DNA from: Selenomonas sp. TAMA-11512
GTDB lineage: Bacteria > Bacillota > Negativicutes > Selenomonadales > Selenomonadaceae
Length of the DNA stretch: 64,000 bases
Reading direction: 5' to 3'
NCBI RefSeq assembly: GCF_037076525.1
Contig: NZ_AP029018.1
Coordinates: forward strand, 868,001 to 932,000
Shown piece by piece: positions 27,217 through 35,378 of the stretch. How positions within the stretch are numbered: the stretch's first letter is position 1; each line of letters begins with the position of its first letter. The notes beneath the pieces are model-generated. The model searched no databases. It saw only the letters and a program-made list of their open reading frames with translations, and was not told the origin of the DNA. Made by a program: the position numbers and the translations under genes.

Positions 27217-28852
27217 AACCTCCCTGTCTTATAACGATGCAGTCGACAAATTGCACGTTAGTAAGTGTAAAATAGTTCTCGGAGGGGGTTGCAAAAAGAG
27301 AAAGAGACCAGTACCCTAAAGTGTATGCTAACGAGGCGAATACACAAGAAGGAAGGTCTCTTATGGAAACTATTGTAACAGAAATCCTGGAAATAATAAA
27401 GGGTACAAAAGACAATATCTCCCAAGAAGAACAACTGCGCAGTTACTTTGAAACCCTGATATGCCGTGCAGTTAGTGAGGCATTCGAACGAATTGACAAA
27501 GAACTGGCAAAGCGATACGCAGCCAAAGGCTGGCACGTGGAACGGCTTGATGCACGGTGCGTGCAAGCAAGCTACGGAACGATTCAAATCCGTCGCAGGC
27601 GCATGAAAAAAGAAGGAGAAGCCAGTATATACCCCTTGGACAAAGAAGTGGGTATTCGCCCTTACCGGAGATACACCGCCTATTTGGAATACGTTATTGC
27701 CTGTATTGCAGCCAAGAGCGTCTACCGTGATACAGCCGCTGTCGTCAACCTGCTGAGTCCCGTCACGATAAGCCACCAACAAGTTGCACATGTCGTGAGA
27801 CGAGTAGGAGAAACCTATGGTGCTTGGGAGAAATTGCAGGAAAGCACCGATCCCATGGAAGAGACAGAACTGCGCCGACCGGAAGTTCTCTACATCGAAG
27901 GGGATGGACTCATGCTGCACGGGCAGAATAAGAAACAGATCGAGCTCCATCGATTCCAAATCGCCGAAGGCGTGCAAGAAAACGGCAACCGTCGTACCCT
28001 TATTGGCACCCACTATGTAGCGAATCTCGATCACGAGAAAGCCAAAGAGAGTCTGCTGCACTATCTGGGGAGCCACTATGATCTAACCCATACCCTGGTT
28101 CTGAGCAACAGTGATGGAGGTGCCGGTTACACCTGCGGCGTCTTTGAAGAAATCCTTGGAAGCGTCGGCCAGCATGAGCACTTTCTGGATTGGTACCACG
28201 TACAAAGGAAATGCAGAGAACGCCTTTTATGGGCGAATTCGACCCTGTGTAAGAAACTACACAAAGCGCTGTATATACATGAGCGTGAGGAAGTGAGCCT
28301 TGTATTGGATACCGTGGAATCTATGTCCCAAGATGAGCGACAAACGGAACAAGTGGAGCTTCTTCGAAAGTACATAGAAAGAAACTGGATATACCTTGCC
28401 GGCTTGGAAGAACGAGGGATCGGGGAATACAGGAAGCTTTTGGGGACGTGTGAAAGCAACCATAGGCTCTACAGCTACCGGATGAAGAAGCAAGGCAGAC
28501 GATGGAGTCGAGCCGGTGGCGAAGCGATGGTAAAGATCATCACTGGATTGAAGAACGGTGATCTGCGAGAGGCCATGGCGGCGAAGGCGGAGTGGTTCAA
28601 TGCGAAGGTAGGAAGAGACTTCCGCGGAGCCGTGCGAGAGGCATTGAAAAGAAGAAAAAGCACGACATATGACGGGGTCCGACATGGGAGGATTACAGTA
28701 AGTGCGCCGATGAGCAGTGGGATTGGACATTTGTCCAAATGCTTTGCTTAGAGGCAAAAAAAGACTATGCCACGAAGGCAGACACATCAAGGGTGAAAAC
28801 TCACCACCGAGAAAATCTTGACACATACTGCACGTTACTTTTCAGGGAGGTT
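27217..28852 (+). mobile_element. ISLre2-like insertion sequence
   Basis: The ends share an imperfect inverted repeat: AACCTCCCTG, then TAACG and TGCAGT blocks, at 27217-27243 and inverted at 28825-28852. One transposase gene fills most of the 1.64 kb. I found no flanking target duplication, so the exact ends could be off by several bases. Confidence 0.7.
27363..28751 (+). CDS. ISLre2 family transposase
   Basis: This 462-residue protein has an N-terminal zone (GWHVERLDARCVQASYGTI), a central YIEGDGLMLHGQNK with a likely catalytic Asp, SNSDGGAGYTCGVFEEI and DWYHVQRKC, and a C-terminal ESNHRLYSYRMKKQGRRWSR. These are hallmarks of ISLre2 (UPF0236) transposases. ATG 27363 is preceded by GGAAGG. 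Length is normal and no stops interrupt it, so it may be active. Confidence 0.85.
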   Translation: METIVTEILEIIKGTKDNISQEEQLRSYFETLICRAVSEAFERIDKELAKRYAAKGWHVERLDARCVQASYGTIQIRRRRMKKEGEASIYPLDKEVGIRPYRRYTAYLEYVIACIAAKSVYRDTAAVVNLLSPVTISHQQVAHVVRRVGETYGAWEKLQESTDPMEETELRRPEVLYIEGDGLMLHGQNKKQIELHRFQIAEGVQENGNRRTLIGTHYVANLDHEKAKESLLHYLGSHYDLTHTLVLSNSDGGAGYTCGVFEEILGSVGQHEHFLDWYHVQRKCRERLLWANSTLCKKLHKALYIHEREEVSLVLDTVESMSQDERQTEQVELLRKYIERNWIYLAGLEERGIGEYRKLLGTCESNHRLYSYRMKKQGRRWSRAGGEAMVKIITGLKNGDLREAMAAKAEWFNAKVGRDFRGAVREALKRRKSTTYDGVRHGRITVSAPMSSGIGHLSKCFA

Positions 28853-28864
28853 TTATCTATTTTG

Positions 28865-28873
28865 TGCTATAAT
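28865..28873 (+). promoter_or_regulatory. Extended -10 promoter element before the molybdenum cofactor genes
   Basis: TGCTATAAT matches the extended -10 consensus (TGnTATAAT) about 120 bases before the first cofactor gene, just outside the IS right end. No convincing -35 is seen, so the IS may have displaced upstream control. Confidence 0.4.
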
Positions 28874-28995
28874 AATGGTGCAAAGATGTGACATTGCAGT
28901 TGAAAAATAGTAACATTTGTCCTACCTTATTTATGGGAAATAAGCTATACTGTAAGTATTCCGCACTTTATCGTGTGTATTTTAGGAGAGAAATC

Positions 28996-30027
28996 ATGCA
29001 GGAAGTAAGAACCGAGGACTCTGTCGGGCGTATACTGTGTCACGATCTGACACAGATCATTCGCGGCGTAACGAAGGATGCGCGCTTTCGCAAGGGCCAT
29101 GTTGTGCAAAAAGAGGATATACCGATTCTCTTATCCATGGGTAAAGAGCACCTCTACGTATGGGAAGAGGATGCAGCGATGCTGCATGAAGAGGATGCGG
29201 CGGCGATCCTGCGCGATCTGTGTCTCAATGCAGGGATGTCCGCGGGTGAACCGAAGGAAGGAAAAATTGAGATCAAAGCCGAAATCGACGGCGTTTTTTA
29301 TGTGGATCGCAAACGATTTCAAGCAGTCAATATGCTTCCCGATATGAGTATGGCGACCATTCCCCAGTATATGCCTGTCAAAAAGGGGACGAAGCTCGCC
29401 GGCATGCGCATTGTTCCGCTCATGATTGAGAAGGAGCGCATGGAGCAGGTTAAGCGTGTTGCCGGCAAGGAGCCGCTTTTCACTCTGCGGCCCTATAAGG
29501 CGATGAAGGTCGGAGTAGTCACAACGGGGTCGGAAGTGGCAAAGGGGCTTATAAACGACGGCTTTACACCCGTGCTCGCACAAAAGCTGAAGGCATTCGG
29601 ACTTGCCGTTGACGCGCATCGCATTTCCGATGACGGCATCGAAAATACGAAGGCGGCCATTTTGGAGCTCTTGGATCTCGGCATGGATATGATTCTCTGT
29701 ACGGGCGGCATGAGTGTCGATCCGGATGACCGCACGCCTGCGGCAATCCGTGACAGCGGGGCGGAGGTCGTATCCTACGGCGCTCCGATCCTGCCGGGAG
29801 CGATGTTCCTTGTGGCGTATATGGAGCGCGATGACAGGGTGATCCCGATACTGGGACTGCCCGGCTGTGTCATGTTTGAGACGGCGACGGTCTTTGACAT
29901 ATTCCTGCCGCGCATATTGACGGGCGAGCGGCTGCGCCGCGAGGATATCGTCGGTCTCGGTATCGGCGGGCTGTGCATGCACTGTAGGGTCTGTCATTTT
30001 CCCGTGTGCGGGTTCGGTAAGGAGTGA
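28996..30027 (+). CDS. Molybdopterin-binding protein, MoeA/MoaB-like domain with Cys-rich tail
   Basis: This protein of about 343 residues has an N-terminal region unlike standard MoeA and a MoCF_biosynth domain from about residue 170 (VVTTGSEVAKG, ILCTGGMSVDPDDRTP, LPGCVMFETATVFD). The C-terminus is cysteine-rich (CMHCRVCHFPVCGFGK). ATG 28996 has AGGAGAG upstream; an ATG at 28888 has none. It heads the cofactor operon, five bases before moeA. Paralogues with this tail occur in Firmicutes that use molybdenum hydroxylases or formate dehydrogenase. Its exact step is not established; the tail could bind metal. Confidence 0.78.
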   Translation: MQEVRTEDSVGRILCHDLTQIIRGVTKDARFRKGHVVQKEDIPILLSMGKEHLYVWEEDAAMLHEEDAAAILRDLCLNAGMSAGEPKEGKIEIKAEIDGVFYVDRKRFQAVNMLPDMSMATIPQYMPVKKGTKLAGMRIVPLMIEKERMEQVKRVAGKEPLFTLRPYKAMKVGVVTTGSEVAKGLINDGFTPVLAQKLKAFGLAVDAHRISDDGIENTKAAILELLDLGMDMILCTGGMSVDPDDRTPAAIRDSGAEVVSYGAPILPGAMFLVAYMERDDRVIPILGLPGCVMFETATVFDIFLPRILTGERLRREDIVGLGIGGLCMHCRVCHFPVCGFGKE

Positions 30028-30031
30028 TACG

Positions 30032-31237
30032 ATGCAGGATATATCACTGGAGCAGGCAATCTCCATGCTCTTGGAGCATACGGAGGCAATCGGGGAGACA
30101 GAGACGGTTCCTCTTTTGGAAGCTGCGGGACGAATTCTCGCCGAGGAGGTGAGAGCGCCTTTTCCGCAGCCTCCTTTTGATCGATCCCCGCTTGACGGCT
30201 ATACGTTTGCGGCGGCCGCTACAGACGGCGCAACAGAGGAAAAACCTGCGACACTTTGCATCATCGGTGAGGAATGTGCGGGCGATTTCTTTCATGGCAC
30301 CGTCGCCTGCGGCGAGGCTGTGCGCCTCATGACGGGGGCGGCAATTCCCACGGGGTGTGACTGCGTCATCCGGCAGGAGGATGTCCGTGTGGAGGGCGAT
30401 ACGCTCTATGTGCCCTATGCGCTCGCGCCGTATGAAAACTACTGCTTTAAGGGCGAGGATATGGAGGAGGGGGCGCTCGTCGCCGAGGCGGGCGCCAAGA
30501 TTACCTCCGGTCTCATCGGGCTGCTCGCGAGTCTGGGCAAGGCCGAGGTCAGGGTGTATCAAAAGCCGCACATCTTTCTCGCCAGTACGGGCGACGAGCT
30601 GAAGATGCCCGGGGAGGCGCTTGCTCCCGGGAAAATCTACAACAGCAATCTCTACCTCCTTGCCGCGCGTCTGCGGGAATGGGGATTTCAGCCGCGCGTC
30701 TATGGCATTTTGCCGGATGACGCGGCGCTTGCCGCGGATGCTTTGAAAGAGGCGGCGGCATCGTGCGATTTGCTCCTGACGACGGGCGGAGTCTCGGTCG
30801 GCAAGAAGGACATCATGCATGAGGTCCGGCAGCGCATGGGGGCGGAGCGCCTCTTCTGGCGTGTCGCTATGAAGCCCGGTGCGCCTGCCATTGCCTATCG
30901 GACGGGCAGGACGCTGGGCGTTGCGCTCTCGGGGAATCCCTTTGCGGCGTTCGCGACGTTCGAGATGATGGTCAGGCATGTGCTCGCGAAGGCCTCGCGC
31001 GATCCCTCTGTGCTCTACAGAACGGGCCGAGGAAGACTTGCCAACGGCTTTGCAAAGGTCAGTCCCGGCAGGCGCATCATCCGCGCGCATTACGATGAGG
31101 ATGGAACGGTGCGTCTCTTTGAGAAGAACGCCTCGGGCGTACTTGCGGGACTTTCGGATACAAATGCCTTTGTCGATATACCGGCAGGCTCTCCGCCGCT
31201 TGAGCCCGGGGAAGAAGTCACGGTCATCCGACTGTAG
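30032..31237 (+). CDS. moeA: Molybdopterin molybdenumtransferase
   Basis: Inserts molybdate into adenylylated molybdopterin. This 401-residue protein has the normal MoeA plan: FDRSPLDGYTF in domain I, MTGAAIPTGCDCVI, the MoCF domain with STGDELKMPGE and LLTTGGVSVGKKD, SGNPFAAFATFE, and a C-terminal beta domain. It follows the cysteine-tailed paralogue and precedes moaC after 66 bases. Confidence 0.93.
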   Translation: MQDISLEQAISMLLEHTEAIGETETVPLLEAAGRILAEEVRAPFPQPPFDRSPLDGYTFAAAATDGATEEKPATLCIIGEECAGDFFHGTVACGEAVRLMTGAAIPTGCDCVIRQEDVRVEGDTLYVPYALAPYENYCFKGEDMEEGALVAEAGAKITSGLIGLLASLGKAEVRVYQKPHIFLASTGDELKMPGEALAPGKIYNSNLYLLAARLREWGFQPRVYGILPDDAALAADALKEAAASCDLLLTTGGVSVGKKDIMHEVRQRMGAERLFWRVAMKPGAPAIAYRTGRTLGVALSGNPFAAFATFEMMVRHVLAKASRDPSVLYRTGRGRLANGFAKVSPGRRIIRAHYDEDGTVRLFEKNASGVLAGLSDTNAFVDIPAGSPPLEPGEEVTVIRL

Positions 31238-31303
31238 GGCGGGCCGCAGCAAAGAATCGAAGGCGGAGCATATCTGCCGGAAGCAAATGTAAAGGATACG
31301 TAT

Positions 31304-31780
31304 ATGGAACAGGAAATGACGCATTTCGACCGAAAGGGTGCCGCCGTCATGGTGGATGTCAGCGAGAAGGACATAACGACACGAGAGGCGACAGCTGCGG
31401 GAAAAATCACATTGAGTGAAGAGGCGTACCGAATCGTTGTCGAGGGCAGCGCGAAGAAAGGGGACGTTTTCGGCGTGGCTCGCCTCGCAGGCATCATGGC
31501 GGCCAAGAAGACAAGCGACCTCATACCGCTCTGTCATCCGCTGCCGCTCGCGAAGTGCTCGGTGGAGTTTATTCCGCACGAGGAGGAGCACGCGATCGAG
31601 GTGCAGTCGACAGTCAAGACAACGGGGAAGACGGGCGTGGAGATGGAGGCCTTGACCTCCGTGAATATAGCGCTTCTCACGATCTATGACATGGTGAAAG
31701 CCATTGATCGGGGCATGGTTATGAGTGATATCGTACTCCTGGAAAAATCGGGAGGGCGCAGCGGCCGCTATGTGCGGTAG
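31304..31780 (+). CDS. moaC: Cyclic pyranopterin monophosphate synthase
   Basis: Works with MoaA to turn GTP into cyclic pyranopterin monophosphate. The 158 residues include THFDRKGAAVMVDV, the substrate site LIPLCHPLPL, KTGVEMEALTSV and the catalytic DMVKAIDRGM. An AAAGGA site precedes the start. moaA follows after about 18 bases. Confidence 0.95.
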   Translation: MEQEMTHFDRKGAAVMVDVSEKDITTREATAAGKITLSEEAYRIVVEGSAKKGDVFGVARLAGIMAAKKTSDLIPLCHPLPLAKCSVEFIPHEEEHAIEVQSTVKTTGKTGVEMEALTSVNIALLTIYDMVKAIDRGMVMSDIVLLEKSGGRSGRYVR

Positions 31781-31798
31781 ACGAATGAGGTGAAGACA

Positions 31799-32791
31799 TT
31801 GCGGGATCAATTTGACCGTGAAATAGAATATATGCGCATCTCGGTCACCGATCGATGCAACCTTCGCTGTCAATACTGCATGCCCGCGACGGGTGTGAAG
31901 CACCTTCTGCACAGTGAGATTCTCTCCTACGAGGAGATTCTGCAGATCGTGCGGGCGGCGGCACGCTTGGGCGTGCACAAGATCCGTGTTACGGGCGGCG
32001 AGCCTCTCGTGCGGCGCGGCATCATCGATTTCATCCGTCAGCTTAAGGCGACGGAGGGGATTGATAAGGTCGTCATCACGACGAATGGTGTTCTCCTTGA
32101 TGAAATGGCGGCGGATTTGCTTGACGCGGGCATTGACGGCGTCAACTTGAGCCTCGATACCTTGGATGCCGCGGAGTTTCATCGCATTACGGGCAAGGAC
32201 GGGCTGGAAAGCGTTCTCAAAGCGTTGGATACACTTCTTGCCGCGCCGACGTGCAAGGTCAAGGTCAACTGCGTGCCGATCCGCGGATTCAATGAGGACG
32301 GGCTCATGGATGTGGCAGGGCTGGCAAGGGATCGAGCGATTTCCGTCCGATTCATCGAGCTGATGCCCGTCGGGTTCGCATTTGAACAGGGCATGCGGGG
32401 AATCCCGATGACGCGGGTCGAGCAGCTGCTGCAGGAGCGATACGGTCCGTTTCGCGCGGAGGGTGACGGGTTGCCGAAGGGAGACGCAGGGCCTGCGCGC
32501 TACGTTCGACCGATGAATTTTCAAGGCGAGCTCGGCTTCATCGACGCGCTCGGACACAAGTTCTGCGCCAGCTGCAATCGCGTGCGGCTCACGGCGGACG
32601 GCTTCCTGAAGCTCTGCCTCAACGCCCGGACGGGGCTTGATCTGAAGGCTCTGCTGCGGCAGGGGGCGGATGCGGCGGAGATCGAGGAAAAGATGCGGAC
32701 GGCAATCTATAGAAAACCGCGCGAGCACTACTTCTTGGAAAAAACACATGACGAAGCGGATACGCGCCGCATGTATCAGGTCGGAGGCTGA
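31799..32791 (+). CDS. moaA: GTP 3',8-cyclase, radical SAM
   Basis: Carries out the first step of molybdopterin synthesis. The N-terminal cluster motif is CNLRCQYC and the C-terminal second cluster is FCASCNRVRLTADG with a later Cys in LKLCL. GGEPLVRRG lies between them. I take TTG 31799 as start because GAGGTGA lies at the right distance and the protein then begins LRDQFDRE, as in homologues; the GTG at 31790 overlaps that site. About 330 residues, normal length. Confidence 0.94.
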   Translation: MRDQFDREIEYMRISVTDRCNLRCQYCMPATGVKHLLHSEILSYEEILQIVRAAARLGVHKIRVTGGEPLVRRGIIDFIRQLKATEGIDKVVITTNGVLLDEMAADLLDAGIDGVNLSLDTLDAAEFHRITGKDGLESVLKALDTLLAAPTCKVKVNCVPIRGFNEDGLMDVAGLARDRAISVRFIELMPVGFAFEQGMRGIPMTRVEQLLQERYGPFRAEGDGLPKGDAGPARYVRPMNFQGELGFIDALGHKFCASCNRVRLTADGFLKLCLNARTGLDLKALLRQGADAAEIEEKMRTAIYRKPREHYFLEKTHDEADTRRMYQVGG

Positions 32792-32845
32792 CTGTGCCTC
32801 TATGCGTCCTGCAGCCGGGTAAATAGGGAAAAGGAGCACATCGCT

Positions 32846-33772
32846 ATGGGAAAAATACACGCACTTTGCATAAGTGAAAAGAAGGGTACGCAAAAACATG
32901 TGATTGACGCGGCGGTACTCGTTGTCGAGCACGGTCTGCAGGGGGATGCGCACGCCGGCCGCTGGCACCGGCAGGTCAGTCTGCTGGGGCTCGAAGAGAT
33001 TGAAGCCTTTCGGCAGAAGGGCGCCGATGTCGCCTTCGGCGCATTTGGTGAAAACATTGTCGTCGAGGGCTTTCATCTCCGGGAGCTTCCCGTTGGCACG
33101 CGGCTTCGATCGGGTGAAGTGCTCCTCGAGATCACACAGATCGGCAAGGAGTGTCATGCGCACTGCGAAATCTATCACAAGGTCGGCGACTGCATCATGC
33201 CCCGCGAGGGCATCTTTGCGCGCGTCCTGCACGGCGGCGAGCTGAAGGCGGGGGACGGCATCGAACTCGCGCAGGGGGCGGCTCCTCTTGAGGCGGCCGT
33301 CATCACGGCAAGTGATAAGGGCTCGAAGGGGGAGCGCGCCGATCAGAGCGGCCCGAAGGCTGCCGCGATGCTGGAGGCGGCCGGCTATAAGGTAGCGGAA
33401 GTCACTGTCCTGCCTGACGAGCAGAAGCTTTTGGAGAAGAAGTTCCGGGAGCTCGCCGACGCGGGCGTCAACCTCGTCGTGACGACGGGCGGTACGGGCT
33501 TCTCGCCGCGGGATGTGACGCCCGAGGCTACGCTCGCCGTCGCGGAGCGCATGGTGCCGGGCATCCCGGAAGCGATGCGGGCGCTGTCGCTCAAGATTAC
33601 GGGACGGGCAATGCTCAGCCGCGCGGCTGCCGGCATCTGCAAGCGTACGCTGATCGTAAATCTTCCGGGCAGCCCGAAGGCGGTCGAAGAGTGTTTGGAC
33701 TTCATCCTGCCGCAGCTTGGTCACGGGCTTGACATTCTGATGGGAAATGACGGAGAGTGCGCCCGACAGTAG
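32846..33772 (+). CDS. MOSC domain fused to MogA/MoaB-type molybdopterin adenylyltransferase
   Basis: Of the 308 residues, about 1-145 form a MOSC domain (GDAHAGRWHRQVSLLG, FGENIVVEG, ECHAHCEIYHKVGDCIMPREGIF with its likely cofactor Cys). Residues 150-308 form a MogA-like domain (AAVITASDKGSKGERADQSG, VVTTGGTGFSPRDVTPEAT, LPGSPKAVEECL). The MogA half should adenylate molybdopterin; the MOSC half may carry sulfur or cofactor to target enzymes. AAAGGAG precedes ATG 32846. It closes the operon, with a terminator just after. moaE, moaD and moeB are not in the window. Confidence 0.9.
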   Translation: MGKIHALCISEKKGTQKHVIDAAVLVVEHGLQGDAHAGRWHRQVSLLGLEEIEAFRQKGADVAFGAFGENIVVEGFHLRELPVGTRLRSGEVLLEITQIGKECHAHCEIYHKVGDCIMPREGIFARVLHGGELKAGDGIELAQGAAPLEAAVITASDKGSKGERADQSGPKAAAMLEAAGYKVAEVTVLPDEQKLLEKKFRELADAGVNLVVTTGGTGFSPRDVTPEATLAVAERMVPGIPEAMRALSLKITGRAMLSRAAAGICKRTLIVNLPGSPKAVEECLDFILPQLGHGLDILMGNDGECARQ

Positions 33773-33798
33773 ATGATTGCAAAGTATATACAGCATAG

Positions 33799-33834
33799 AA
33801 AATCGTCCTTTGTGCGGCAGAGGACGATTTTTTT
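33799..33834 (+). terminator. Rho-independent terminator of the molybdenum cofactor operon
   Basis: AAATCGTCCT (33800-33809) pairs with AGGACGATTT (33821-33830), followed by TTTT. Confidence 0.85.
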
Positions 33835-33921
33835 GCGTCAGGCAGGAATTTAACGGAAGAATAAAGAAGATAAGAGCAGATAAAAGTTTTCCGAAAGTTT
33901 TAACTATAAGGGGGATGCTGC

Positions 33922-35169
33922 ATGATTGGAATCAAAAATGTTGTTGCCATCGTCTGTGGAGGAGGACCCGCGCCGGGTATCAACAGTGTCATTTCCGCGG
34001 TCACGATAGAAGCGGACCGCAACGGCTGGGATGTCCTCGGCATATATGACGGATTTTCAAGATTGGCGCGCGGTGAAAAAAAGTATATCCGCCTCGATCA
34101 GGATAAGGTCAATCGCATTCATCTGACAGGCGGCTGCATTCTCCAGATGTCCCGCTACAATCCGACAAAGAAAGAATCCGATCTCCGCACGGTCGTGGAG
34201 ACGTTGACAGAGCTGGGCGTTACGCATCTTGTCACCATCGGCGGTGATGATACGGCATTCAGCGCTATGGGCGTATCCAACTATGCGCGCGGGATGGGAC
34301 GCACAATCAACGTCGTCCACGTGCCGAAGACGATTGACAACGACCTGCCGCTTCCCGAGGGGGTTCCAACGTTCGGCTTTGAGACGGCTCGCGCCTTCGG
34401 CACAACCGAGATCGAAAACCTCATGGAAGATGCCAAAACGACGAACAATCGCTGGTACTTCGCCATTGCTATGGGCCGTACGGCGGGTCACCTCGCGCTT
34501 GGTATGGGACGCTCGGCCGGCGCCGCCATCACGATCATTCCGGAGGAGTTCCCGCAGGACGCAATTCCTCTTCAGCAGGTCGTCGACATCATCACGGGCG
34601 CGGTTGTCAAGCGCTATCTGACGGGCCGCAACTACGGCGTCGCCGTCATCGCTGAGGGTGTCATTGAGAAGATTGCCGAGGAGGACTTCCAGAAGCTCGG
34701 CAATGTCGTGCTCGATGAGCACGGGCACATCCGCTACTCGGAGCTGGACTTCGGTGAAATCCTCAAGCAGTCGGTGCTCAAGGAAGTCCAGAAGCTCGGC
34801 ATCAAGATCTCCGTTGTCGATAAGGAAATCGGCTACGAGCTTCGCTGTGCCGCGCCGATCGCCTATGATATCGACTATTGCCGTTCGCTCGGATACGAAG
34901 CGGTACAGTTCCTGCGCCGTGGGGAGACGGGTGCGCTCATCACCCTGCAGGACAATCAGGCGGTGCCGATGTTCTTTGATGATATACGGGATCCTGAGAC
35001 GGGCAAGACGAAGGTGCGCTATGTCAATATCGAGTCCGTTCACTACAAGATTGCGCGCGGCTTTATGATGCGCATGGAGAAAGCGGATCTCGACGATCCG
35101 GGCCTTGCCAATGCCTACCACATGGAGCAGGAAGAGTTCAAGGATAGATACGCGTATCTCTTTGAGTAA
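33922..35169 (+). CDS. 6-phosphofructokinase, pyrophosphate-dependent type
   Basis: Phosphorylates fructose 6-phosphate in glycolysis. The 415-residue length and the motifs GGDDT (107-111) and PKTIDND (135-141) mark the PPi-using clade; ATP enzymes have GGDGS and GTIDND. The second Asp of GGDDT blocks ATP and the Lys of PKTIDND favours pyrophosphate. An MGR motif (AMGRTAGHLA) binds the sugar. Use of PPi makes the step reversible and saves ATP, useful in a fermenter. No ribosome site stronger than AGGGGG is seen. A very strong hairpin follows the gene. Confidence 0.88.
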   Translation: MIGIKNVVAIVCGGGPAPGINSVISAVTIEADRNGWDVLGIYDGFSRLARGEKKYIRLDQDKVNRIHLTGGCILQMSRYNPTKKESDLRTVVETLTELGVTHLVTIGGDDTAFSAMGVSNYARGMGRTINVVHVPKTIDNDLPLPEGVPTFGFETARAFGTTEIENLMEDAKTTNNRWYFAIAMGRTAGHLALGMGRSAGAAITIIPEEFPQDAIPLQQVVDIITGAVVKRYLTGRNYGVAVIAEGVIEKIAEEDFQKLGNVVLDEHGHIRYSELDFGEILKQSVLKEVQKLGIKISVVDKEIGYELRCAAPIAYDIDYCRSLGYEAVQFLRRGETGALITLQDNQAVPMFFDDIRDPETGKTKVRYVNIESVHYKIARGFMMRMEKADLDDPGLANAYHMEQEEFKDRYAYLFE

Positions 35170-35172
35170 ACA

Positions 35173-35213
35173 GGGCACAAAAAAACCTCCGAACAGGAGG
35201 TTTTTTTGTGCCC
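35173..35213 (+). terminator. Strong bidirectional terminator
   Basis: An 18-bp perfect stem (GGGCAC, seven A, CCTCC; loop GAACA; GGAGG, seven T, GTGCCC) works in both directions. It ends the phosphofructokinase gene and could also insulate it from the minus-strand aminotransferase. Confidence 0.85.
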
Positions 35214-35214
35214 T

Positions 35215-35378
35215 AAGGAAACGCTGATAAAATGAAGTCTGTCAGATTGGTGTAGATTTTTTCGTCCGAACAAGGCGGAAAACCGGACACAGAGTGGTGC
35301 TCTATGGAGGATGGAGGGCAAAGAGAGGGCGGAAAAGATGCGCCAAGATGGCTATGCTGCATTTATCAGTGATTCCTA
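35215..35378. repeat. MITE-like intergenic repeat, copy 2
   Basis: It begins AAGGAAACGCTGATAAAA and ends TTTATCAGTGATTCCT, inverted copies of each other over about 15 bases. Length and internal blocks match copy 1 at 275-440. It lies exactly between the terminator above and the aminotransferase stop codon and has no coding capacity. Confidence 0.65.

Noticed and set aside
27190-28852. Target duplication around the ISLre2-like element
   Set aside because: Sequences outside the inverted repeats (…ATACACA and TTATCTA…) do not match at 8-9 bases.
30044-33796. Open frame of 1250 codons on the minus strand opposite the molybdenum cofactor genes
   Set aside because: It lies antisense to moeA, moaC, moaA and the MOSC-MogA gene, has no family resemblance and reflects codon bias of GC-rich genes leaving the opposite frame free of stops.
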